A stretch of 29,496 nucleotides of DNA from the NCBI GenBank assembly GCA_000226015.1, contig JH153698.1, positions 2,129 to 31,624 on the forward strand, written 5' to 3'. A program made the translations under genes and the position numbers. This DNA comes from Mnemiopsis leidyi. Taxonomy: Eukaryota; Ctenophora; Tentaculata; Lobata; Bolinopsidae. Below, piece after piece: positions 1-10,402 of the stretch (its first letter is position 1; each line of letters begins with the position of its first letter). The notes beneath the pieces were generated by a model, which was not told the DNA's origin, made no database searches, and worked only from the letters and a program-made list of their open reading frames with translations.

Positions 1-85
1 TTCAACCAATCAATCGTTGCTGACAGCACCACACATTCCAAATGACAATTGTACCAATATGATAAGGACAGAAAGAAAGGTGGTG

Positions 86-343
86 CTAAAAATTTGACTG
101 AAAAATGGAAATATCATACAGAGCCATTTCTGAAAGCATGTTAATCGCTACAGATATTCTTAACTTAATCATGGTCTTCAAACCTATGAGTGCCTTGATT
201 GAAAACCCCTTTCGAACAAACAAACCTTTTCTTATGTTTAAAATACAAATGTCCAATGAAATGATCAAGACAACCAAATGGCCTGTTACAACACTGCAAG
301 TTCCAACAAGAATTGCGGCTGCTTTCATTGTATCAAGCGACCG
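86..343 (-). CDS. MATE-family transporter, internal exon (TM6-TM7 region), partial
   Basis: MATE proteins (SLC47-like in animals) export organic cations and drugs in exchange for protons or sodium across the plasma membrane. This stretch is open on the minus strand from a possible acceptor (AG just right of 343). It encodes a hydrophobic helix, a basic stretch, then GFSIKALIGL followed by a second hydrophobic segment with SVAINMLSEMALYDISIF. That arrangement matches the MATE loop before TM7, where families have a G-(F/W)-S-x-x-A-L motif and then an (E)WWAxEIGxFL-like helix. The usual Trp residues are absent, so it is divergent. The frame ends in a stop near 88. A second frame immediately beyond (about 85-20) reads a further MATE-like hydrophobic segment, which hints at a frameshift. 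It lies on the same strand as, and downstream of, the exon at 1416-1709 and is probably the same gene. The family call is an inference from motif order. Confidence 0.5.
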   Translation of the reverse strand, partial: RSLDTMKAAAILVGTCSVVTGHLVVLIISLDICILNIRKGLFVRKGFSIKALIGLKTMIKLRISVAINMLSEMALYDISIFQSNF

Positions 344-1415
344 CTAAATTTCCTGTATCAATTGCGCTATCACTAACCAGACATAATTTGTTGTTAATTT
401 TTATAGTTCTGCCTCTGCACATGTAAATACAGACGCGTGAGCCATGAATAAATGCAGCCGTTAGATGCATGATTTTAAAAGTTCACGCTGCACTTGCACA
501 GGCAAACTTTGAACGCTATCGCATGTTCTTTTCATTGTTCTATTTCAAATACCTTAAGTCTGTATGACGTCGTCATAATTATATTGTCTTTGCTACCTTT
601 ATGGCTTTATGATTTATTCATATTGTGTTGTGTTTATACTTTATACTAATGGCATTTTGTAAGTTTGTTGTTAAATAGATTTGTACGGAGCTGAGATTAA
701 AATCATGCTACATTCATCTATCTCTCAATCTGTCATCTGTCAAATTTAGACAAATTACTCGGTAAGACTAAAGTTTAAAGAAGTTTGATCGTTTTTCTGG
801 TTTTGAGGCAATTATATATAGATTTCATAATGTTTATGTATAACTATATGTGAAGTTCATTCTGCACCTGAGGCAGTTAAAACCTAAAATTGTATTGGTA
901 TACATGATTAAGTATGATAAAGGAGCATGCCTGTGGACCTACAGACAGACGTAAGGACACTTTTTGAGTTAATATTCCATGCTGTCTATTGCCAACCCTT
1001 ATTTTGTACTTTATGTGCACATGCACAAAACGGATCAAAACAATCTTGTCATTTGGGCCCTTTGGTCCCAAACGGCAAAATACCAGAAAAATAGAAACAA
1101 ATATATAATTTGCAAAGACATGTATCACAGCCATTGTCATTTAGACTATTGGACAAACTTTTTCCTTGAATGGCAAATTACTTAGATATCATTTCCACTG
1201 AGTAGTCAGTGAATTCTGCTAATACCATAATTGTTTAATATTCGACAGCTATGGCCCAAGAATTCTCTGCTCCCATTCCACTGCTTTTCTCATGGTGGAG
1301 CTCTGACTTTGGTAACACCCCAATATTATAACTGAGATTGAGATAATGGCCTTTAACTAGCAGATGTAATATAACACCTTTTAGAAGACACCTCATCTGT
1401 CATCAGCACTGTCAC
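344..1415 (-). other. Presumed MATE intron; no recognisable exon
   Basis: The two MATE-like pieces flank this AT-rich kilobase. A normal MATE gene would need exons here for roughly TM3 to TM5, but I see no open stretch with the expected motifs on the minus strand. The longest frame, at 877-1140, does not resemble a transporter. Either the exons are short and too diverged to spot by eye, or the gene has lost this part. Confidence 0.4.
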
Positions 1416-1709
1416 CCGTGGATCTGATGACCCAAATACTTGAGGTCCATATGTTTCAAATACAGATGAGTAACCAGAGGACAAGGAAGTGACCACTATA
1501 TTGAAGAGGGTGGTTGCCAGACCAACTTCATCAAGATGAGCTTTACTTATATTTCCTTCAAAAATGGTCGTAACAAGAGACTGGGATACCCTTGAGAGAG
1601 TTATCATGAGGAATGAGGCAGAAAATTTCGGGAATTCCCACTCTTTGGACAGCAACTCTCTTTTTCTGAATTTCATATGTTGTAGCCGTGAATTATGATC
1701 GAGTCTCAC
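1416..1709 (-). CDS. MATE-family transporter, first coding exon (TM1-TM2)
   Basis: The exon encodes a basic N-terminus (FRKRELL), then a TM1-like helix (SASFLMITLSRVSQSLVTTI). A small hydrophilic turn (FEGNISKAHLDEVGLA) follows, then a TM2-like helix ending in SSVFETYGPQVFGS. The pattern V-x(3)-F-x-G-x-(L/I)-x(3)-L-x-x-(V/A)-x-L-A, then a small-residue helix ending (D/E)T-x(3)-Q-x-(F/Y)-G, is the classic N-terminal MATE signature. The likely donor is after the Pro-Arg codons (GTGACA, rightmost base 1415). A second possible donor is at 1391 (GTGTCT). Start candidates are Met at 1709 or at 1676. The start is only about 80-115 bp from the CCDC157 start, so the two genes diverge from a shared upstream region. 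Only part of a typical protein of about 500 residues can be found in the window. Confidence 0.65.
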
Positions 1710-1790
1710 AAAAGAAACTGATTGTTCTTGTTTTAATTATATGTCTGTATCTACTACGAGCTCCTATTGACAACAACTATTTATTTAGTT
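1710..1790. promoter_or_regulatory. Head-to-head intergenic region, putative bidirectional promoter
   Basis: Only about 80 bp separate the leftward MATE start candidate (1709) from the rightward CCDC157 ATG (1791). The stretch is AT-rich with no obvious TATA box at a standard spacing. If both coding starts are right, both 5' UTRs and the promoters must overlap here or extend into the neighbouring first exons, unless either gene has an upstream non-coding exon. Confidence 0.35.
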
Positions 1791-4700
1791 ATGGATGGAA
1801 TAGTTACAGCTTCGGAGTTTGATAACCTAAAGCAGGATCTTCATTCAATACAAGACACAATCGGTCAGGTATCGGTTCTCATTCTTTTAACAGGACTAGG
1901 AAAACCGAAGATATGCTGATCATGATTCTGTTACGTTTGTTCAAACAAAAATGAGCAGCTGCCTCAAAAATTTTACTTCTTTCAGATATTCGGTAAAATC
2001 GGGAATCTCCAGACGAAATCATGGAAACTGAGAGAAGAAAGTGGCGACTTACCAGTGCAATTATTAAGTAATAGGTGTCAGTATTTCTCGTCAGATCTAC
2101 ACGCAACTAGAGCAAGCCACATCATGCTTCTCGAGCTCATAGTAGACAGGTAGTTTTCATACACTGCTTTAACTAGGTAGATGGTTATGGATTGACTGAT
2201 TCTGACTTCTCTGTAAAAATTCTGGTTCTCAATCTCAACAGTCCAAATGAGAAAGAAACTGTTTGCTATTGCAGTTTACAGGCCGAGTGTCGATGAGAAA
2301 TCCAATTATCAACCTTACAACTGAGTCATTTCATCGTGAAGGATTTAATTTTGGCAGCATGATAAATGTAGAACTTGACTCATTTCAGATTTGCCCTGAT
2401 GCTGCAGTCTTACATGTACTTCTCGGACAGATTGGTAGGGAAACCGTCTAGTAGAGTCATTGACAAGGCTCCTAATTTGGGACCACTTTGCAAAAAGTAC
2501 TGGAAGAAGGCAAAACTCCTGCGACAGTTTGTCACTTCCTTGCAAGCTGAGGTTTGTTAACATCAATTTTCCCATTATTTAACGTTAAACATTCTAACAT
2601 CTAACTTTGTTACAATCAGATCAGTAACATGTCAGTAACACGTAAGTAACACGTCAGTAACACGTCAGTAACACGTCAGTAACATGTCACTAACTGGGTA
2701 ACACCTCAGTAACTAAGTTACAATGTTACATGTCAGTAACTGGGTAACATGTCCAGATACAAAAGAAGAGCGAAGAGCTAGTGCACATGGGACTAACCCT
2801 GGACCAGGCGTACGAGGAAAACACCCTCCTCAAGGACATGGTGGTGAAACACGGACTGACAGGAGGGTACGACACTCCCCATCGGGCCCAGCTGGAGTCC
2901 GCACCTGTACCTAAAACTGCCGGCAGTGTTCCCTGGTCTGATTTCAGCGTTCCAGGTAAGAGAGAGTTGTTGGGCACGTGGTCGCGGATATTATTAAATC
3001 TAAATTTGTTTTGTTTCTAAGCGGGTTTATTCTGATTTGAATAAGGTTTAAACACACATTTGATAACACACATTTGATATCGATTCGTGTCGCCAATGTT
3101 TAATGTTTACTGTTTAGAAGAATATTCAGCACACGAAACTACAACATGACAAGCTGAACGAACTTTGATGCAATTACTAAATTGAATGAAACGTTGATGG
3201 CCCCTGTAGTACATTTTCTTGCGAATGCCGAAATTTCATAAGTCACATAACCATTATTCATTCTTTGAAAGCGAGTCAGTACAAGCAATATCTGGAGGGT
3301 TGGAACTATGGAGTATAGGACTCCAGCTTGGAGTGTAAGACTCCAAACACAAACCTAGATTTGTATTGACACTCCGGTAAATTCATTGTTTTCCAGCTGT
3401 TCGCCTTGGAATAAATGTTCATTTTACGGTAAATGTGCAGCTATTTAAGATTTCAGGTGTACGCAATTCTCGCTTGCTTTGAAATTTGTCATATGCTATG
3501 AGAAGTCTAAAAACGAGGATATAGTGGTCGGTAAGGTTTAGTTAATTAAACCTGCAATCGTACTAGTCTTTAGCTGAGAATTACAGGATCGAGCAATTCT
3601 TGACTAGGATGTAACGTTGTAATTTGTAACTGAATGTGCTGCTGCTAACATTCGATGGTGCCAGCTGCAAGCTGCTGAACATTGATAACTAGAAACTGTC
3701 AAGACGAACACTTGTCAGTTTTTTCAGACGTACTGCTCCTTGGAGACAGTCTTTGTATTAGGATGACAGTTTCTGTTTACTGGTATCGGTTCCTGTTTCA
3801 TGACAGAATTAAAGCATTAACTTTTTTCTGTGCCCTGGCGCCATTTTCTCTTCCTCGATAACAGCCTGAGCTGACTGGACTCATTGCAACCTTACATAGT
3901 CTAGCGACTACACACGTGTCTGTTAATCTGCTACACACGCTGTAAAATATCTGTTATTATGACGCGAAATTAACACGAGATAATCTGTAAATGAGGCTGA
4001 CTCTGACAGCCCAGTAAACAAGTGAAGATGTGCTTGTTCTGCTTTACCCCCCGTCAAGCTGCTCCGGCTGTGGGGAGATGGTCGAATTGTATCTTGTTTA
4101 CTACACACTCCTTCTCTAGCTTGTTTACTACACACTCCTTCTTTAGCTTGTTTCCTACACACTCCTTCTTTAGTCAGCTTGTGTGTGTGCGTGTGTCTGC
4201 ACGTGTTTTAACTGTCCTAGGATGTCATTTTTCTGGCAACCGAAATTGCTTATCTTCTAGAGATTTTAATCGGTTATCTCTACCACATTTCTGGAATGAA
4301 TGCTAACTTTTAGATGTATTAGTCGAATACTAATTCTATAAGATGTCATGGTATCACTAGGTAGGCGAGTGGCTTGTATTTAACGATCGAATTTGATAAA
4401 AATGTATCTGAACACCTGATACACACTTGACACACACCTGATACACACTTGACACAAACCTGACACACACTTGACACACAATTGACACACACTTGAGACA
4501 CACCTGACACACACTTGACACACACCTTACACACACCTGATACACACCTGATACACACTTGAGACACACCTGAGACACACCTGATACACACTTGACACAC
4601 ACCTGATACACACTTGAGACACACCTGATACACACTTGACACACACCTGATACACACTTGAAGTATAACCAACTGCACACATGATTCACTTAACCAAAAT

Positions 4701-7700
4701 AACAGTCGACATCACTAATCAATATAATATATAAACAGAGAAATCTGATAATATGTGCATTAAAACTTAATTCAATGTCCTAGTGTATATCGCAACGCTA
4801 CAAATTTATAATTTGAAGCTCTCAGCAGATTCATCTGTGTTCAGTTTCTACATAGTACATAACTAAACTGAACATTGGTGAATAGTGTTTGAAGATAACT
4901 AAATTAAACAAGCTGCCATGTAACGATTTCATCCTGCACGTCACTTTTTGTTTACTGTATGTCAAACACGATGAAACAGCAATCACGTGTTTTATATGAC
5001 GTAATTATTGTTGCAGCTGAACTTGTCAATGAGGTCAATTTCAAAATGCTCTGTGGTTTGTATGGATTGAGTGCTACAGAAGCTTCATAGGATAACCTAA
5101 TGCTTGATTGTCCTATTGGTTATTCACAAACTTGACTTGATTCTTTGTGCCACAATTCACAATTGCTCAAAACAAAATTTGTTGACGGAAAATTATTTCC
5201 GATCAACGCGGAAGTATTTCACTTTGAATTAATGCCTTTTAGTTGTTGATGCTTTTTCAATTTGACTACAAAAACATCTAGAGTTGTCTTGCCCTGATAA
5301 TTTCATTGTCAGCTAAAGGAGAGGAGGAGGATATGGCAGATAGCGCTGTGGATATGGTCCGATCTTCTGCTACCAGGTATACTGCCTACTACTAACAAAT
5401 CTTATAGTCGAACTCGATAGTTTCAATTTCTACCATCAGGTATCAGTACCTGCTGCTTTGATGTGTAATGGTTCGCGGCTGTTATCATTGAAACTAACCT
5501 AACATTGCCCGTCAGATTTATACTTTACTCCACACCACACTTCAAAATATATTGAAATATCTGTATTGACGAACTATTTGCCCCGATTTCAGTCTGGTAT
5601 CGCAAGTAAAGCTCCCGACTCAAATAACTGTCAACAACATGAAGACAGTCTCCAAATGGCTAATGCAAGGAACTTCCTCGGCTGACGCTAAAACTCAAAC
5701 GGTACAGAATTTTTGTCGCTGATAGCAAAATATTTAGGTATTTAATTGAATATTTAATTTAAATATTTAATAAATTTCCTCGCCTCTTTAAGCATTAAAA
5801 GTTTCTACATTCCTGAAATCCACACTCTACAATCTGTAACCCACAAACAGGTGGAAACTGCGTTTGTGGAATGTAACGTGTGCAGTTCGATACAAGACCT
5901 GTTAGAGGTGTTGGGAAATAAGGTCACTACGACCTGGAACATGTTACTACAACAAGCTAAACCTCCTAAACGTCTAATCATGTCTCCACCGCGTGAAGCT
6001 ATAAAGTGGTGTCAATATCATGTTGGTTATTTCAGTTTGTTTTAGTTTGTTTTTAGTCTAGCATAGTGCATGTTTCTTTTCAGTTCTCAAGCCGTCGCGA
6101 TATAAGTTTCTGTTTCTAGAGACCGATTAATGAAGTTCCAACAAACTAATCAATTACCATTTACCGCGGGCCTATCGTTTAAAGTATCAAAAAATTCAGT
6201 CCCTGATCTGAAACATTCCCAACAGACAACGCTGATAGTGGAAGTGGATACAAAAGTACGTCAAGTCCAGAAGACGTCGAGCGAGCTGCAGCGCACGTGC
6301 GAGGATCAGCGCAACAAGATCCTGAGTCTGGAGAGCGATAACACTGTGCTGAGGAGCGAGGTTGCTGCTCTTCAGACTCAGCACGAGGGAAGTGTTTCTG
6401 AGAGCAGTAAACGCGAGGAACTTCTTAAACAGCAGGTTAGTTACTTTAGCTCTGCTTTCTGGTCGGATGGGTTAGCCAATGTGTTTGTGTTTTAAATTGG
6501 CTTATCTAAGAATGTTAGTTGATAGTCGAATCTTGTATCTCGAGTTATGTTACAGTGATCAGTGGAAATGTCTTATACTCAAAAATAAATCGCTGCAAAA
6601 TATATCGCTGCAGATCTCAAAGCAAGCTGTAGAATATCATCATAACTTGGAGCAAAGAAGGGTGGAAGAAGAGCGTTTAAAAGAGAAAATCTCTGGATTA
6701 GAGTCTAAATTAGCAGAATATCAAGACAAGTACTTCTGTGAAGGTATTTTCTACTAATCTGTCGTGTTACATTCTATCCTTATTGTAATTTATACTATAA
6801 GCAGAGTGTACAAATCTAATCGATCACCATGTGTTAAATCGTCTAGTGTATTTTAAGATATTACTAACCTCATATATTAAGTCACAATTTATATAATGGT
6901 TTGTTGGAGTTTCTACTCAATTCTATTATCTACCAGCTACGTCAAAACGAGAGCTAATGGACCAACTAACTGAAGTTCGTCAAGAAGCCGAGAAAGCGAA
7001 GCTGATGAATCAGACGTGTAGCAAGCTGTCAGACCAGATCAAGACATTGGAGTCAGAACATCAGGCTGTATCTGATGAACTGAACAGATATCAGTCTAGA
7101 AACGACCAGCTTATCAAACAGAATAAGGTACAAAATGCGAATTGTAATATTTCATCTATTTCATAACTATTTCAAATAATTCTCATAGCATTTCTATTGA
7201 TTGCTGATGCCACCTCTAAATTAATCCCCAGATGCTGACAATAAAGCAAGGACAGCTGCTTGCACAGTTGGAAGCATTTGACCAGGAATGTGAAAACATG
7301 CGGGATCAGCTGGAAGCTGCGCGCGACTCCTCCAGCAACACGACCTGCGAGTTATCAGACGTGGTCCGCCAGAAACAGCAGCTACACAACGAGAATACTC
7401 GACTTCAGGTTTTTTACGAGATTTTCTTTGAGTGCTTAATTGTGCAGGTGAGTGTTGATTTAAGGTACGATAGTAATTGAGAGTGTGTTCTCTCTTATAT
7501 ATTTGGTTAATGTTTGATATTATAATGACAATTATCTCATCAATTTCGTCTCACATTGTGTCTCAAATCGGTCATATCATTATTCCAGTGAAAAATGTCT
7601 TTGTTATTTGAAAGTTTTGCACGTCTGCAAACCACAGAACAATGTAGACTGCACTATTCATGATACATCTAGTCAGGTTCTTGTTCATACTTGTCGGACG

Positions 7701-9443
7701 ACGCGAAAAAAATATTGTATAGAATTTGAAGCTTTCGGCAGTTAGTATTAAATGCTGTGCGCGCGCAATCTATCGCGCTTGTGTTTATTTGATAGTAGTT
7801 TAGGTTTCATTCCTCAAAGATTTGTTTAATTTTAGTAACTTAGATTGATGTCGGATGCGAAGTTGGTCAAATACCAGCTGTATAACCTCAAAATTTGATG
7901 TATATGTTATCTCTCTGCCTTGGAATAGCTCGGCTTAGGTCGATGTCAAGCCCTGCTGAGTGATGGTTGAGATTTTTGACGTCGTTTCGTCACAGTGTGG
8001 CTTCCTTTCCACTTTCAGTCAATATAACTATGGATTAAATCAACTTCAGGAAGCGATAAAAGAGATACAAATTGATATCTCCAACTTGACTCAAACATTG
8101 AGCAAGAAAGACAAGCAGCTGAACGAAGCCCAGAAAATTATTGTGGAGGAGAGGGAGAAGGAGACGACGCTGATAAGCTACCCTCTCTTGGTCGAAGGAG
8201 AGCGGATACCTAAAGAGTTAAACCGATTGGTGGGTTCTTCTTCAGATGATTCTAGAAATGAACAGAATTTCAGTTCATTATTCATTCTTAAGTCTTAATT
8301 TTCCTTGCAAAATACATAAAAAGAAGGAACACTAACAGGACAACTTGCCGCTCCCAGGTTCAAGCAAACAACATCAGAATACTGCGGCTAGAAGAGCAAA
8401 ATAGACTGCTCCGTGATACGACCCTGCAACAAGAGCTGTACAACTCTCAACCTCCCAAGCAACAGAAAAACAATCCCCAGCCCCTCTGGAGCAACAAGTG
8501 TTTCAAGGAACTTGTCAAAAGTCAGCACGTTTTCGAGAGAGTCTTCACTCCCATAGATTACTACGATGGAATCAAGTCTCTTGTTGACGCGTAAGATATT
8601 TTCAATTCTTCACATCTAGAGGGAATGTCATGTTCTAGTTGGATCTATAAGGGAAAACACAAAATATTTTATCAGATTTTTAAAGCAACACCCACCGTTA
8701 CCAGACACGGTAAGGTCCGGCCAGGAAGCTGTCCGGAAGGAAAGAAGCCGGTAGGACCTACGCGAACACCGGACAGAGTTATACCTCCCCACAATTCGCC
8801 CCTGCCTCCCGCCCAAACCACACAACACAACAACCCAGCCTGGGGCTCCAACAAGAGGTGAGTTGTATTCAGTGGTTCGGCCTTGGGGGAAGGGGCTTTC
8901 ATGGATTCCATTTGTGGCCTGTATAGTTGTAAAGTAACATTTTCCCATTCTAACATAGTTTTAGTCCTCTGCCAGGGATAAAACCTATGAAAAGGACCAA
9001 AATGAGGCGATAGGAAATTTGAGTTGGTAAATTTGCCCTCATTTGATTCTACAAATTCGCGGTGTGATCTTTGATTATAGTGATTGTGATCAAGCTGACA
9101 TTTTGATGAACTCTATCGTAATAGGCGCTGGATTGATTTTTTGTCTATTACTCTAAACTCTACAGCATATAGTTTGCCGCAAAAAATATGTGAACTTTAA
9201 CTTATAAGCATTAAATCATTTCCATACATCTTGTAACCGTATTCGTACTGTTTGTTTTTAAGCAACATGCCAACTCAATTAATTTCGATAAAAATTGAAA
9301 AGCAACATCGCTTGTTTCTCATCGCAACTAAAACTATCTAAATCATACTCATGTTTTACAGGTTGAATTACAACTGCCTTTCTTGTGGGAAAACGTTTAG
9401 CGCCGGATCTGACTTAGAGATACATCAGATTTATTGCCAGTAA
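1791..9443 (+). CDS. CCDC157: CCDC157 orthologue, coiled-coil protein with C-terminal CCHC finger, 15 exons
   Basis: Proposed exons: 1791-1868, 1986-2149, 2389-2551, 2757-2955, 5313-5376, 5593-5701, 5851-6005, 6120-6435, 6614-6743, 6937-7127, 7232-7408, 8050-8229, 8358-8590, 8705-8857, 9362-9443. All phases agree, giving about 797 residues (vertebrate CCDC157 is about 750). Diagnostic matches to the remembered vertebrate protein: MLLELIVDR then a helix with SYMYFSDRL; LGPLCKKYWKKAKLLR; QTVETAFVECNVCSSIQ; LLAQLEAFDQECENMRDQLE; EREKETTLISYPLL; and VQANNIRILRLEEQNRLL. The N-terminal ~135 residues form the conserved globular part. Residues from about 320 to 680 are mostly heptad coiled coil, followed by a Pro-rich tail (HNSPLPPAQTTQ). 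The last exon adds C-x2-C-x12-H-x3-C. The family has been linked to Golgi organisation/secretion and to sperm development. The weakest points are the exon 7 donor (GTGGTG) and the exon 11-12 junction: a strong alternative donor follows 7447, and the frame is open upstream of 8050. Confidence 0.88.
2622..2750 (+). repeat. 11-bp minisatellite in CCDC157 intron 3
   Basis: Units of GTCAGTAACAC (variants with ATG for ACG, and CTAACTGGG) repeat about ten times, becoming degenerate to the right. The array fills most of the 205-bp intron and runs to within a few bases of the acceptor used by exon 4 (CATGTCCAG at 2749-2756). The proximal part is nearly perfect, which suggests recent expansion. Confidence 0.85.
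4093..4173 (+). repeat. Three exact-length 27-bp tandem copies
   Basis: The unit starts CTTGTTTACTACACACTCC and ends TTCTTTAG. The array is 81 bp, exactly three units, with only two or three mismatches among copies. It is pyrimidine-rich and each unit ends in TTTAG or CTAG, so each copy resembles a polypyrimidine tract plus splice acceptor on the plus strand. It lies inside CCDC157 intron 4. Confidence 0.9.
4412..4660 (+). repeat. 11-bp minisatellite (ACACACTTGAC / ACACACCTGAT)
   Basis: About 22 units of 11 bp alternate between CTTGAC, CTTGAG and CCTGAT types. Because 11 is not a multiple of 3, the complementary strand is open in two frames as a Cys-Val-Ser-Gln repeat. Those frames are artefacts of the array, not genes. 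It sits in CCDC157 intron 4. Confidence 0.92.
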
Positions 9444-10402
9444 CTTTGGAAACACTGGCTCTGACCTAAAAACACTGGATAATAGCCAGTAATATTGAAA
9501 ACACTGGCTTTGACTTGAAGAATGAAGATACATCAAATTACTAAATCTGTTGCCGAATACACCTGATTTCAGTAATTTCACCGTGGCGAGTGTTAACAGT
9601 AAATATCTTTGCATGAAGACTGGAGTGAAATTTACTACTATTGATAAACAGCAGCTTCGTTTCACTTTAATTTCGATTTTTACATAGTTTTATTTTTTAA
9701 GGCACCGCCATAATAGTAATGAAATTTATACTTTCTAGCACAATGAGCTATCCTTAGATAGTAAAAATTAGATAGTCCGCTTTATAATTGTAACTGTGTT
9801 TTGATAATGTGAACGATTTCTGAATTTCAGTCAGGTTTTCAAAATATACAGTTTGTTTTTGAACACATATAAAATCACGGTTCAGTCACGATTGAGATCA
9901 ACTGCAGATCACTACTCTGAGGTTTGGCGAGAATCTGTAAACAGTGTTATCCGTATAGTTTTGGGTTCAATTTTGATTTGTGACTTGAGTTTAAAAGTAA
10001 AACCTTTGTTGAATGTAAAGCGTATTCTTTTGAATTTCATTTTGTACTTCAGTTGTATTTATTGATTTATATGCACATGCACGTCCTTTGTGTTTTAATG
10101 CTTTAGTGCTTTCAACTTCAAGTCAGACCATCTTAGCTATTTAAATTTGGTAGAGTTATGTAAAAATATTCAATACAGTATCAAATATCAAAAAATCTGC
10201 AGTGTATATAAAGATATTAAAAACCAACGGCCCCCAAAAGTAGGGCTGTCACGGCAACTTCCTACAACAAAGTACCCTTGTAAGATGGTCAATTACATTA
10301 GCCTCATGATCTTCCCTAATGATACGACACTCGCATCTTAATCAACTATGTTTCTATCAGCCAGGCTGAATTCTATAGCTATAGTCATAGAACTTTCTAG
10401 AT
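9444..10402. other. Tail-to-tail intergenic region between CCDC157 and the K2P gene
   Basis: About 0.96 kb of AT-rich sequence separates the two stop codons. It should hold both 3' UTRs. A short internal duplication at about 9448-9505 repeats the motif AACACTGGCT. No canonical AATAAA hexamer was clear just after the CCDC157 stop. The few short open frames have no family resemblance. Confidence 0.5.

Larger units (their letters stand above)
2956..5312 (+). other. CCDC157 intron 4, 2.36 kb, repeat-bearing
   Basis: This is the largest CCDC157 intron. Apart from the tandem arrays at 4093-4173 and 4412-4660, I see AT-rich unique sequence. There is also a short GGAGT/GACTCC inverted and direct repeat cluster near 3309-3350. 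No convincing exon or RNA gene was found. Confidence 0.6.

Noticed and set aside
877..1185. Overlapping frames on both strands between the MATE pieces
   Set aside because: Neither shows transporter helices, known motifs or matching splice sites.
4346..4689. Two overlapping minus-strand frames of 110 residues rich in Cys, Val and Ser
   Set aside because: They are readings of the 11-bp minisatellite, which is open in more than one frame because the unit lacks stops. There is no signal peptide or splice context.
8628..8956. Minus-strand frames over CCDC157 exon 14
   Set aside because: They are antisense shadows of a Pro-rich coding exon whose plus-strand phase fits its neighbours.
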